Positions 12,739-25,700 of a DNA stretch of 64,000 nt are shown piece after piece. The stretch lies in NCBI GenBank assembly GCA_904063045.1, contig CAJFCJ010000007.1, forward strand, positions 430,819 through 494,818, given 5' to 3'. The notes under the pieces were generated by a model, which did no database searches, was not told the origin of the DNA, and saw nothing but the letters and a program-made list of their open reading frames with translations. The first letter of the stretch is position 1; each line of letters opens with the position of its first letter. The position numbers and the translations under genes were made by a program. The DNA is from Dimorphilus gyrociliatus (Eukaryota > Annelida > Polychaeta > Dinophilidae).

Positions 12739-13014
12739 AGAATAAGAGGAATGAAAGAGATGAAAGAATGAATGAACAATAAAAACTAATTTTTTTTAAA
12801 TAAATTTTTGTACAAACACGGTACAAAAATAATTTTCTTATTACAATAATCCGAGATTATCTCTTTAAAGAGTAGTGTTTGTTTTCTTTTTTAACAAGTT
12901 AATCTTTGTTTTATATATATATATATATATAATATAATAAGCATTCACGAAAAGACCAAAATAAGGAAAAAAAAACTTCGGAATATATTACAAGAATCTA
13001 ATTGACAATTAGCT

Positions 13015-13094
13015 TCAATAGTAGGGGCGTCTTGGATTGTTCTGCAGAGGATAAAAGATATATATATATAATATATATATATAGAGAGATAGAC

Positions 13095-13126
<32 letters not shown>

Positions 13127-15718
13127 AAAGAGAGAAAGTAGGATAGAGGTAGAATAAGGGTATATGAGTGAATATTATAATCTTACAGTGACGTATAAAA
13201 ATAGAAATAAAAAAAAGTAAATAAAATATAAACAAACCAAAGGATTTGGCCTAAACCTATAAGCCAACATCATTCGTTTTCGATACGCTTCAAATTCGTC
13301 GTCATCCTTTGAAAGACCTCCTGGCATATCTGTAGTTAATCCTAAACCTCCGCCATAGGCAGGTTGTTTGCCTCTGTTATGACAAATAATAAAATTTGCA
13401 ATTTTGATTGACTTTTCATTGCCGATAAAAAATGTTTCATATTACTTATTCACAGGTTCCACGGTGCCTTGAGAGCTGCTTCCCAACCCTTCTCCATCTT
13501 GCCAACCTATTTGTTTTTATATGTAATTTTTAATCTTTCTAAGAAGGGAAATAGGGTATCTTACCCATTTTTTGAAGCATTTTATATCCTATATTATCGC
13601 ATTTTAATTTAAATTCTTTATAATCTGACAATTCGGGCTGTTTCCCATCTTTTAACGATTGAAACGTATCCATAAACTTATTTAACTCTTCTGGCGGTAA
13701 GAAGTCTCCAATATGGTGCTTTCCTTCTCCCATCATTGATAATTTCTCAGCCCATTCAGCTGTTGCTTGCATTTCGTTCTAAAAAGGAAAAAGTATCGGA
13801 TAGTAACAAACAATAGCTCTTTTTGAGAAATGTCAAGGTTAGAATTAGATAGAAAAAGAAATATGGTAAAATATAAAGAGATTAGACCATTCTTCTTTTA
13901 TGTTCCCATGTTCCACCGTCTGTATCTTCGTCGGAATCGTATTCATATTTTGGTTTAATTTTCAAGCCAATTTCCAATGCCTTAGCCTGAGCTTCCATGG
14001 CCTTTCTTTTCGCCAAAAAGTACTCAGCGACGGCATTCATCTGTAGCAGAAATAATGAAGTTTTTTTGTAAGGAATATTCTTTATCAGCTTGTGCACAGT
14101 ATATTTAAAAGAGAGAGCATTTCACCTTTTGTTGCTCCTGAATTTGCTTTTTCTGCTCTAGAGTTAAATGATCAGCGCCTGTGACTTGGCGAGCATATTG
14201 GGCGTTCATTGCAGATTCCGGTGTAATGTTGATAGTTCCTGGGACTGAAAAATGTCATATATATATATATAAATAATATAACTAGACTTTCAAATTAAAA
14301 TTTTACTTGGCGTTGGTTGAGTAACAAGCGCTGTGGCGCATCCTCCTAGTACGGGCGTTACAACTCCTATAGGACCAGGAATTGCTAAAGTGGGGATATC
14401 AGGAGGTATTATAGGAGGAGATGTTTGAATAACTTCTGATGTTGATGAATTATCTTCCGACGTGGCCCATCTAGATTTTTTTCTCTTACGTTTAGAAGCG
14501 CTTGATTCATCGATCGACTTATCTTCCGGAGTGATTTCTTGACTCGTATCTAATTTGGACACTAGACATATCCTATTAACAGTGCACAAGATTGTGACAC
14601 CAAATCCAGCACCTACCTTCATCGGCGGTTTCTATGGTGCGCTTTTGAGCTCTGGCTAGACTGATCCTATGAATAAAGAATATTTACAATATCCTGTATA
14701 TGAATAATTTGAATTTGTCATTTACTTTAAAATAGGTTTAGAGTCAGACAGGATATTATGATTTTCTATATCTTTTTCTTCTTGGTCTAAATCTAAGAAG
14801 AAAAGAAAAGAACAAATAAAATAGAATATTAATTTAATTTTTTTGGTATTATTGGCTTGAGAAACGATCTTATTTTACCATCAGTAGGATTCATTGGGTC
14901 ATATTCATCTTCATCAGTAGGCATAATTCCACTAATTGCTGAGGAGCAGGTTGTTATTGGCAGAACAGAGGGTGGAAGTATAACAGGGGGTGGAACCGCT
15001 TGCGAAGATTGACTCATATTGAACTGCAGCGGCATTGTATTATTACTTATTGGAATTGGTAAGTTGACTGGTGGAGGGAAATTTTGTTGAATTTGCTGCT
15101 GAACAGGAAATTGATGAGCTATTGATGCATATTGGTTTGCATTTTGGGATAATGAAGGATTAAATGGAAAATTATTTGACGAAGGAGCCTGCTGTTGACC
15201 AATTATACACTGTTGAGGTGACATCAAATCTTGTACAATTTGAGAACCTTCAAAGTTTTGTAGCAATGGAGGTTCCTGCAGATGTGGTTGCAATTCTGTA
15301 CACTGATTTGTTGTTTGAACCGAAGAAAATTGCTGATTAGTATTTGCGTTGACTTCTTGTGGACTTGCTTTCATTTCTTGTAATCGTTTAAATTTTTCTA
15401 TAAAGCTTCCATCATTTTGAAACATATTACTTCCAGTTGGAAGATTTATCGGTTTAGTAGATTCCCTAAAATTAAAAGTATTCACGTTTTTACCGTTTTT
15501 GTCTAAATGACATAAACTAACTGTTTTTTTTCAGTTTTTGATTTCTCTTCAATTAACTTCATAGCATCTTCTTGATCTTTAAGCATCTTTTTATTTTCAA
15601 TTTCCTGTTTTTTCTGTTGTATTAGTCTTTCCTGAGCCGTCATTTGTTGAAATCGATCTTGAATGGAAACGGCATGATTTAAGCCGTCCTTTTGTCCCGT
15701 CGGTTTTCGAAAAGACAT
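13015..15718 (-). CDS. SUGP1: SUGP1-like splicing factor (G-patch), SURP modules missing
   Basis: A multi-exon gene on the minus strand. Exon 1 is 15718-15522 and exon 2 is 15465-14879; further exons lie near 14790-14725, 14670-14622, 14600-14310, 14245-14127, 14040-13890, 13778-13560, 13503-13455 and 13375-13235; the last ends at the stop at 13017-13015. Recognisable SUGP1 segments are [43 protein letters not shown], a G-patch ([19 protein letters not shown]) and the terminal [14 protein letters not shown]. Known role: spliceosomal protein acting with SF3B1 in branch-site recognition; the G-patch activates a DEAH helicase. The region that should hold two SURP modules is instead a Gln/Pro-rich stretch in exon 2. 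Many short introns (about 50-100 bp) make individual borders approximate. Confidence 0.88.
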
Positions 15719-16800
15719 AATTTTAATTACCGAAAATCAATGTCATATTTCCAGCTATGAAAGGTCAAAATTAGAAGACTCCCTATGATAAATTCATCAA
15801 ACACTTACTTAACATGAAAAGGCTGGGATGCTAAAACTACAATAAATTTTCGCTAAATTATAGATGCATGCAAATCATAATGATTTTATCAAACTCTCTT
15901 CACTGACAGAACTTTACGATCGTTGCCGAAAATAAAACAAAAGAATGTTTACAAAGTGGACAAATACGAAATCCTTTAATAAAAGCTAACGTTTCCGTTT
16001 CCTCTCGTAAGAACCGGTGAAACCTGGTAAAAATACAAAAACCGGTTAATTCAAAGTTTGAAGTTTATGACCTTGAAAATATTTTCGAATAGCCGTCAAA
16101 CTACTGGGCCAAACCGTCTATAGTTTATGTTTAATCCGTACTAAATTTTGTTAGTACTGAACTTGTTAGAAAAGAATAAAAATGGGTCAAATTTCACAAA
16201 ATGTTATGAAAATGTTTATACTTGTTATTAAACATAGAGATTGCATATTTTCGCGGTAAATTGAACATTGATAGTTAATATTAGCCGTGTGCAAACCCTT
16301 TAGCAGTTCAATAAATCTATAATTCTTTTCTCCAAGTCAACATCAAAATAACAAAACGAAAGTTATCTATAACCAATTTAAAAAGCCTAGTTTTCGGCAA
16401 ACAATCTACATAGTAAGGCACGATTCCCAAACATTTAACTTTGATTTATATAATTATATATATACTTTTGCCAAATATTAAATAGTACGGAACTAATTAA
16501 TTAAAAACCAATTCATTTTACGAAAATTACTTGCAAATCAATTTGACAAACAAAAATTTGCTATAAAAATATCATTTTAAGTACGACGCCTGTCTCAGTT
16601 TTCTATAATTAAGTTACTATAATTGTTGTCATATAGACATTTCTCATTTCGTAGGCTTAATTTTCTTAGTTATTATCTCTAATTTTACTAATGAACTCTA
16701 TTTTTTTTATGATTATCCTAGTTTTAATTAAAGAGACAATAAATAGACAGAGAGCGAGAGTGAGAGAGAAAATTTAACAAGCAAAAAACGAAAGAGAACC
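15719..16800. promoter_or_regulatory. Divergent intergenic region, SUGP1 / MARVEL-like gene
   Basis: About 1.1 kb of AT-rich sequence between the SUGP1 start (minus) and the small four-TM gene (plus). It presumably contains both promoters. No coding segment, RNA gene or repeat of note was recognised. Confidence 0.4.
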
Positions 16801-17350
16801 ATGCCTATCTTACAAGTTTTCACAACAATATTTCCATTTAACAAACCATATTTAAGACGTTCCGAAGGTGTTCTACAACTGATACATCTTGTAAGAGCTA
16901 TAGATAGTGTTTTAAATGTATCTCTAATTATAATTGCTTCTCTAGTTCTTCTAATTAGTTGTTTTATTTTTTTTAATGCAGATACTCTTGATTGGAGCAA
17001 CAGCGTCTTCCATCATTAATTTCCTATTCTCTAATATTTCTACTTGGTTTAACATCTGTTTGATTACGTTTAGTATATCATTTTTTATTATTGGTTCAAT
17101 AGTCTTTTATATGAGAATCTTAGATATTCAATTCTCAAATTCTACCAAGTCATTACAGATATTCTTTCTCCTTTATCATTCCTTAGCAACTATCGTAATG
17201 GCTATTGTCTATTTTTTTTGTATATATCATATAAATTTTAAAAGGAAAACTATTGTTATAGTGAGCGTCTTTTATCATTTTCTTCATTTGGTTACTGTTT
17301 TACAACAGCATTTACACGTGTCGTCTATGATAAGTAAACGTGGATTTTGA
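16801..17350 (+). CDS. Small four-TM membrane protein, MARVEL/CMTM-like
   Basis: Two ORFs in different frames fuse across a 91-bp intron. Exon 1 is 16801-16890, ending CATCTT|GTAAGA; the acceptor AG ends at 16981; exon 2 is 16982-17350. The product is 152 aa. It begins with a short cytoplasmic segment (FPFNKPYLRRSEGVLQLIHL). Four hydrophobic helices follow (about 25-43, 52-75, 88-108 and 117-135), with short loops, and the protein ends KRGF. The size, the four helices and the LRRSEGVLQLI-type entry into helix 1 resemble MARVEL-domain proteins (CKLF/CMTM, MAL), which act in membrane apposition and vesicle trafficking. That assignment rests on topology and a weak motif. An alternative is an unrelated lineage-specific tetraspan protein. 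Confidence 0.55.
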
Positions 17351-19791
17351 ATAAGCTATTCTTTTATTGTTGATTAAGCAAAATACTAAAAAATGACCCA
17401 CCCACTCGCACTCCCACCAAATCAAAACGAAACGTAGAATACAATCAATAAAGTAGGACTAAGATGTTTTAATAAACCTATATTGTACTTTGCCCATTCA
17501 TTTTCCACGTAAAAAGGACAATATTGCACAAAAAGACAAAATGGGAGAATTATGGAAATTGATTAACAGAGTAATGGGTGTAGTGGTGGAAAAAACATGA
17601 GGGGAAAGAGAGAAGTAGAGGAGGAGTGATTCGCTGACATGATTCCGTGCAAGTTGTCACACATAGTAAAGTTAGCATGCAATATAGTTATTTTGTTTAT
17701 GTCGGTATGTATAAAGAAGAAAGAAGGAAGAAAATAAAGACAGAGAGGGAGAGGGAGGGGAGAGATAAGGGAAGAGCTTCTATACACAAGAAAAGGAAGA
17801 AGAATAAGTGATACGATGTAAACTGTTTAACGAGTAATATGGTATTAAAGCTTGCTTGATTGTTTTCTTTTCATTATAAGCGAGATTAATAAACTCATTA
17901 TTTATCAACCATAGGCCGTAAAAATTGTATTTTATATCATTATGCTTATCCGTCAACTTGTTCAACAGTTGCATATTATTTAATAGAGTAATTGTTTATC
18001 TTCCTATCTTTTTACGATTTCTTTGCTATAGAAAAATATATTTACATTGTATGTAAATTTTTAAAAGAATAGTAAAGAAAATAAAGTTTATCAGACAGAG
18101 AGAGAGATTGTCAATATATCTTATACAAATCACGTTTTGCGAGTATTAAGAATAACGCACATTTAATTATGATATTTATAAAATTCGTTTGTCTTCTTTT
18201 GGTTCATTTTTTCCATTAGTTACTCTCTAATTCATATCATATTTTTTATATACTATATGTAGAACCAATAGAGAGAAAGAGAGAGGCAGACGGACGGACA
18301 ATTGGTAGAAAACAAATAGAATAAAGAACTTTACTATACAAAAATAAGTGTACACTATTCCTTTAGAAATATAGAAAAACACATTACCTTCAAAGTACTG
18401 AAAGGTATTTTACAAGTGACTCAAATCGTAAGTAATATGGGTATATCATTATAGGTAACTTTGAAGTTTAATTTTCTTTGTCTATTTTTAGAATTTTCCA
18501 ATAAGCGGATTAATTTTATCTTCAAATCTTCCTAGTGAGCTTGCGGTAAAGAGACAAAGTTGTCTGAAGAGACATCCTTACTCGGATGCTCTTTATACGC
18601 TATTTGTATAAGCATAAATTGACACTTTGTTTATAGGTTGTAAAGAACTATTTGGCTCTTTTTCAACAGTTAAGTACCAATCTGTGCAAATAAGATAAGT
18701 AAAGAAAAACGTTAAATAAATCAATTAACTATTCATAAATTCCTTATTTATAAAGCTTTATTTAGTATTTTACGAGCTAAATTAATAGAGCTCTTTATAT
18801 TTTCTATGTTTATGCATAGTCTATCAATCGTCCGTTAGAGAGATTTGTGTAATACAAAGCAAGGGAACTCTTGGGTAGGAGGAGAAGAAGGAAAAGAAGA
18901 ACAGGGAAGTAAAAAGGGAAGGAAAAGGAAGAAAAAAAAACAAAATAAACGAATAAAAGGAAATAAGAGACTGATATATTACAGTATGTCATTTCTAATT
19001 CGCAATCAGCAATTTTTCTTTTGCAGGGCGAATATTCACGATCATATATTTTTAACAATCAATAATTAAATATTATTTTAACTAACTCGAACTTATTAGC
19101 ATATTAGTAAGTTTGTTTATATTCCTTTTTGCGTTCTGTTTTTTGCTCTTTTTTTTGACATTCATTATGCTTCTCAACTATAAAATGTCATTTTATTTTT
19201 CAATATTGACATACATGCATATACAGTATATGATATATACGATTTATACAAGCTATAGAATATACAGTATATTCATTCTATAGGCCTATATGTCATATAA
19301 ATAATTCGGAGAAAAAGTAACGGCTTCCTTTTATATCGGGATAAAAGATGTTATTTTCGAAGCTGCTGATTATAGGTAGAAAAGTTATTTTTAACACAAT
19401 TCTTGTCTTCCTTTGACAAAAAGATATTCATATTGAAAGAATGGGAAATAAGATTGAAGAGAAGGCAAAAAGAAACTGATGATTGCAAGATGAGTATAAG
19501 CAAGATTCTAGTTAAATCTTCAAAATAAAAGTGTGATTACAGTTTTGAATAGTTGTCTTTTTAATTATTATTCAAATATCTTTCATCATTTAGCACGATA
19601 CTTAATATAACTATATCTTGATGAAATTTGTCAACCACTAAACATATAAAATACTCCCAATTATAAAACTACATAACGGAAATAAAGTTCTAGAACAAAC
19701 AAACGAATGTTGGAATTCCTTTCATACAAAAAAACCCAAATAAAGGGTTTTTTTTCTCGATCTAATGGGAATGCTATACACATAAATCAGT
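17351..19791. other. Mostly non-coding 2.4 kb interval
   Basis: AT-rich, with several GA-rich stretches (about 17715-17765, 18265-18290 and 18880-18940). Apart from the weak minus-strand exon pair described separately (18593-18832), I see no convincing gene. Short ORFs here are low complexity (LLLFLLLLL, KKGRKRKKK). Confidence 0.4.
18593..18832 (-). CDS. Possible 3' end of an unrecognised small gene
   Basis: A coherent minus-strand reading runs from about 18832 to 18774, then through a 92-bp intron (donor GTAAAA, acceptor CACAG) to exon 18681-18593. It ends WYLTVEKEPNSSLQP...VSIYAYTNSV and a TAA. A further Cys-containing segment on the same strand at about 18950-19058 (IYDREYSPCKRK) could be an upstream exon. 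No start codon could be tied to it and no family is recognised. Plus-strand reading of the same bases is also partly open, so this could be chance. Confidence 0.2.
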
Positions 19792-22700
19792 TCATAACTG
19801 AATTGCCACCAATTCTAAGGGCTCGAACATTTTACGAGCCCACATTGTCCTCATATTCGGAGGTTGATCAAACCTTCTTAGCTGTCTTTTCTCAGCTGGA
19901 GTTAATTGTTGATATGCTGCAGCATATTCTCTATCAAATGCATCTGGAACGAATAAAAAAGTTAATACAAAAAGAAATGGATTTATGACGAATCTTTATA
20001 GATCTTTCTAACGATTATTAAGATAAATATTAAAATGAGTTAAAAACAGACAAACCTAAATCAATATTTTGTCTTCCCAATGAAAAACATGCCAAAAATA
20101 GAAGGTTCCTATAAACACTTCTATGCCGGAAACGACTAGAAGCTGCCTGATTAACATTAAACAATTTTTGTCGTTCAGATAAAGTCAACTTAATTGCCGA
20201 CAATATATCATTTCCAATAATAAAATGAATTAAATCATTTCGAATATTTGCAGAAAATGGCTGTTGGTCAGTTAATAGAGCTTGAACGGTTGGCGAGGGA
20301 GAATTTGACTGATCATGTAAAACGTACATAGGCATTCCCACTTCGTCCTGAATTTTTAAATTATCCCAGATAGCCCTGATAACTACTTGTCTGCTTGAAA
20401 CGTCTTTAGCTAACAAGCCCGGCAAATTCGAAGGAACGTTAAGTCTTCTAAAGTACCATAATAAATTCCAAAATACTTCAGCATGATCAATACTAAAATT
20501 TTCATCTGTTAGAGATAAGTCTCCTTCATTCTCTATTATGCTCTCAAGCTGTCTCCGTAATACAAGAGGATTAAGATACAAAACTGATAATTCCCTCCTT
20601 GAACCGTCTTTTCTAGAATCTTTAATATATATAACAAGTCTAGTGACAACCTCTTTAGAGCAAAATTGGCAATTGGTATTGAAGTTGCAGTCATTTGAAG
20701 TCCAACCAGCAGTGATTTCTTCATCGTACAACAACGATTGACAGTGTTCGCAACGGAAATTAGAAGATATTTGTGCTTCTATTTTTGTCTGAACAATTTG
20801 AGAGAGACTTTGGTTGGAGCCGGTTATCTGTTGATTTATTGAGATGGTCTCTCCATCAAACGGGATTAAATGTTGGGGAACAGATGAAACTGTTTAAATT
20901 AAAAATTTCATTAAATAAAAACAAATGTACTTAATAAAAAATTGCCTGTCAAAAATATAATATAATCATAATAATATTTATAATAAAAAGGAAATTATTC
21001 CATCAATATTATATAATTTTCGAAAATGGATAACTAAATTTAAACATTGTTCCTTTTTATTTTATACATTTCAATTTATTAAAAGTATTGGGTGTTACAA
21101 GCTCTACTAAGTTATATATTAAGATAATAAGATATATACATATATATACAGTATATATATATATATATATAAATTTGTAATGCAAGCGGAAAGTAGCAAA
21201 AAGAAAGTTATATTAAAGTAGAGACAATAAAGCATGCCGAAAAAAAAATAATATATATATATATAGTTATAATGATTGAATAATAGAAAACATGAAGAAG
21301 ACTAAAAATGTTATCTTCTCCAAACTGTTTCTGTAGAGAGAAAAAATGCATCATTGCCATTAGTTTTTCAAAAAAAGGAAACAAATCAAAGCTGGCGATA
21401 GAAAAAGCTTAATTTTTTTTTTTTGACTTTCGATTATTATATGATGAGCATTTTTTTCAATATTTTTTAAAGAATCTATACTTTTCTTCTTAGTTTTTCT
21501 CTTTCTTTTAAATTAATACTAAAAATTAATATGCATTTAAAAAAAACAAAAGAATTTCAAAAGTATAAGATTATGATTATAATTAAAAAAAAAAAAGAAG
21601 CCTATAACCCATCGAAAGAGAAGAAAGCAATTTGTTAAGAGCATTGTTTTTTAAGAGAAAAGAAAGATAGATAGAGACTAATTCTGATAGGATTTGATAA
21701 ATTCTCTCTTTTTTAAAAGATTAATTTATATTGTTTTATTAATATTTTTGGATGTAGTAAAAATTTGTTTGTTTAGCAAATAGCTACATAATTAAATAAA
21801 CCTTGATCAGAAATATCCGGTGAATCCTGATGTAACGACAGTGCAGTTGATAAATAATCCCTAGACTTTCCCCATAGATCCCAGGCGGCATCCCATGCTA
21901 TATATACATATATATAAATATATGTGTGTGTTTATATATAGAGAAAAGTGTTTAAACAATAGTGAATATTTAAAAAATAAAATAACAATTAAAATAAAAA
22001 CTATCTTCGTCTTGTTGATAATTTTTGCCTTTTGTTTAATAAAATTGTATTTACCTAAATGATTTCTCTTTTTATCAAGACCATCGTCCAAAGACAAACG
22101 ATCTTGAGATACACTTTCCCAACTAATTCTTTCCTCTTCGGTTATTGAATTTTTACCAGGAACCGAAACTAAACTTCCCGTTGAACTCGTTGAGGCTTTA
22201 GTTGGGGTTAATGAAAAATCGCCTATCTTTTTCCAAGCAGATGAAGCATACTTTTTTGCTGAACCAAATGCCTTATTTAATGATTCTGCCCTGACTAATG
22301 GTTTCCTAGATTTTGGTGTTTGATTTATAGCTTTTCTACTTAAGTCTTCTTCACTGACTACACTCTTCTTAATTGTCAAGGTCTCAGATGCATCATTATA
22401 CGAGTCAGACCAATTCTGGAATGGTTGTAGGTCTACGAAGCCGGTTTTTGGAACTGATTTTTGGGGTGTTGATGCAGCTGTTGAGGGAGGAGTAGTAAAA
22501 TGGCCAAGTGGATCATTTATTGTTACAGGAGTTGGTGTAGCAATAGTATGGCTTGGAGAGCTTTTAGTTTTTTCAATGTCCTTGTTTTCTAAAGGTTCAC
22601 TTCCTACATCTGTAAGAAGTTGTTTCGGTCGTTCGCATTTTTCAATTCCAAAACTAGATCGCCTCCTCGGTATTCTATTATGGGACTCTTGCAATGCGTA

Positions 22701-25700
22701 AGGAGTTATCAGATCCCCGGCTTGACTACCATCTAGTAGTTATGATAATCGATGGAATGATTAATTAACTTGATTACAATTATATTCTTATTGTCCTGAA
22801 TTAAATTGATTGCTTACATTTTTCACCCGCTCCTCTTGGTAATGAAGTACTTTTCGCTAAAGACGGTCGAACAATATTCGATACTCGTTTTGTAAATGCG
22901 GCTGAAAAACATGACGATTTCCATGCAAAAAAAAAAGGGAGATATTCTCAACACAAAAATTAAAACACTTTTTTAAACAACAGCCAAGCGATATTATATT
23001 TTAAAATATCTATAAAATAAGCTTAAAGATTATGCAATTCACAGTATGCAACGATATCTATAAATTTGGTTAATACTAAAAAGAAAACATAAAATATAAA
23101 TATTCTATCTACCTCGTTTTAATACATCCGTTCCTTTAGATGGCGTAAAAAGACGTCGAAAAACCGGGGTAGTTTGTGAAGCTTTCCTTAATTTATTCAA
23201 TGAATCTTGACTTCCATTTACATGTGATAATTTCCTCCCATCTTCATTTGAAAGAGAACTATAGCCACGGTCTGATACACCTCCTAAAGCATAAATAATT
23301 GAAATCAAAGAAGCAAAAAAAAACTTTCTAGCATTTAATATATAATTAGACAACTCAACCAATAAATGCTCTTAATAATTGCTTTCCCAAAAATTTTTTT
23401 TCTTAATTTCTTAATGTAAAAGAAAAAGAAAAAATTCAATGACGAAAGAAAAGAAAGAAATAATGGAAAATGGAAGAACTGGGGTGAAGGGAAGTAGAAG
23501 ATAAACTTAATAGTAGACAGATAGGATTATTCTTTTGAAAGAATAAATATAAATTAACGAAAAGCGACAAAGCATAGCTTTTTTAGTTTTAAGATAAAGG
23601 GAAAAAATCATATAAATATGAATGTTCCTGTATAATAAGTGCTCACATAAAATTTAATAAGAAGCAATTATAAATGTTGCAATTTATTGCTTGAATCTTT
23701 ATTAGTATTATTATTGGTTGTATAAATAATACAATAAGTAAGTATACTTAATACTATTATATATTCTTTGAGGTCGACATTAGTTATTTATAAATATGTA
23801 TAAATTTTTGGCTAAGTAATGATCAATTAATAATAATCTCATCCTTTTGTGAAAATTTTTGTTGAGTTATGATAATTATCAATAATTGATATGGTAATAA
23901 TTAACTTATTTTTACATTCTTTAGTTGTTGGTTTTTTTTGTTTTGTTGTCCTTAATTTGTCAATAATTGCAAGAATATAATATGAGAAGAGCGTTAATCT
24001 TTAAACAAGCCTCAAGTTGAAAAAATATCAGTAAGATAGCGACCTCTAGCGTTAGAACCTTATAACGAAAAGTTTACTGACCTATACTAGTTCTATCGTC
24101 ACTTTTGGAACTTGTTGAATGAACATCAAACATTTTATGTGGGGCAGGTGCTTCGGTTGGAATTTTAGCTCCATCTTCCATTAGGTACTCCAGACTATTT
24201 CGACTCAGGCAATCATCACTTTCGTGGACTATTAATAGATTATTTCTTTTAACCAAAAGATTTATACGAAATTGAGCTATAGCCATAACAATATTTTTCA
24301 GAAGAATCCATCTATAAAAATGTAAAGAAACAGAAACAGAAATTGAGAGAAATTCAAATTGTTCATAATATTTTTAAAAAAGATTTTGAAAAGTTTTTTC
24401 AAACCTTCGATAAGCTGAACGAGTATCACTAGAAGCTGATTGTGAATCATACACAGCCTTATTGTAATATCCATAAGTCATTGCGTTTGGCTGAACACTG
24501 TGTTTTCTCATTTCAGATAATAGACTCTGAGCTAAAGTTGGTTGATCATATATTCCACACAATTGCATTAGTATTCTATAGCACACTTCATCTATAGCAA
24601 TTAATTTTGAATTTTGTAATCGGACTAGAATATTGAATGCTGTTCGTAATGCTTTCTCCTTAGAGTGAGCTGATCGAACGTATGATGGTAGGTGTATGAA
24701 CCATAAACTATAACAATGGCTCATTAGGTATTTTACCCATAAATCAGGAGAAGTCGAAATTTTTTCGGCATTTCTCTGGGCAGACCTCACTTCTTGTTTA
24801 GTTCTTAAAGTCATTGGACCAAGTAGTTTTAGTGTTTTTGTCTCGGGTGTTTTCATAATAAAGTTCTCAACTGGCAATAATCGTTGATCCAAAATAGGAA
24901 ACTTGCCATATTTATATTTAACATCGTCTCCTTCTGGCTCTCCAATAAACCTTGTATTCTCATTTCTGACCTCAGCCTCGAATAATGGAGGTTCGTCTTT
25001 ATTTTCGTCCACCTATTTTTAGACATAAAAAAAACCGCTCAGATGAGATAGAGAAAAACAAACCAACCGAGTAACCTAATCTCATATTTACCTTCTCTAT
25101 ACATTCGTCGAAGAATGTTAAACAAGTATCCTGATCCGATACGAAAGATCTTTCTTGGATAAAAATATTGAATGTTTGCGTTTTGACTATTTCTTTAAGA
25201 AGCCTTCTATAATTTTCATTTTTACTTTTAAGAAAACCATCAGTATCGAAAAGAAGAGATAATTTTGTTCCTCTACATTCTTTCATTGGTTTCAAAAAGC
25301 TACTATAACCTTTTAAAACACAGGACATAAAACGAAGAAACGCTTCGCATATTTCCTTTTCAAGTCTTCTTTCTTTTTGTTGTATTTTTGTTTTAAGTTC
25401 CAATGAATCCAAATCTAGCGATAAAATTTTCTGTTGCCGACTACTAATATCTTTCAACTTTTGAATATCTTTAAAAAGACGCTCCAAAGTATTCTTTAAG
25501 ATTTTTGCAGGCTTTTTTGGCAGTAATTTTACATTGATTTCCTTATGATAAGGACTGAAAATAGAAAACGATGAGTAACTTGCAAAAATATTATTCATAA
25601 TCTTTATGATTATATCATAATTACTATCGCTTTACTTGATTTATATCAGCTTAGATTATAGGATATGATTATTCAAAAAAAAAAAAACTCACTTATAGAT

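Noticed and set aside
18480-18620. Plus-strand exon-like segment reading NFPISGLILSSNLPSELAVK
   Set aside because: Follows a T-rich acceptor, and an upstream donor at about 18430 looks good. But no start codon is in frame, the product ends soon after, and the minus strand reads at least as well.
19707-19988. 93-codon plus-strand ORF
   Set aside because: Shadow of the last DENND4 exon on the minus strand.
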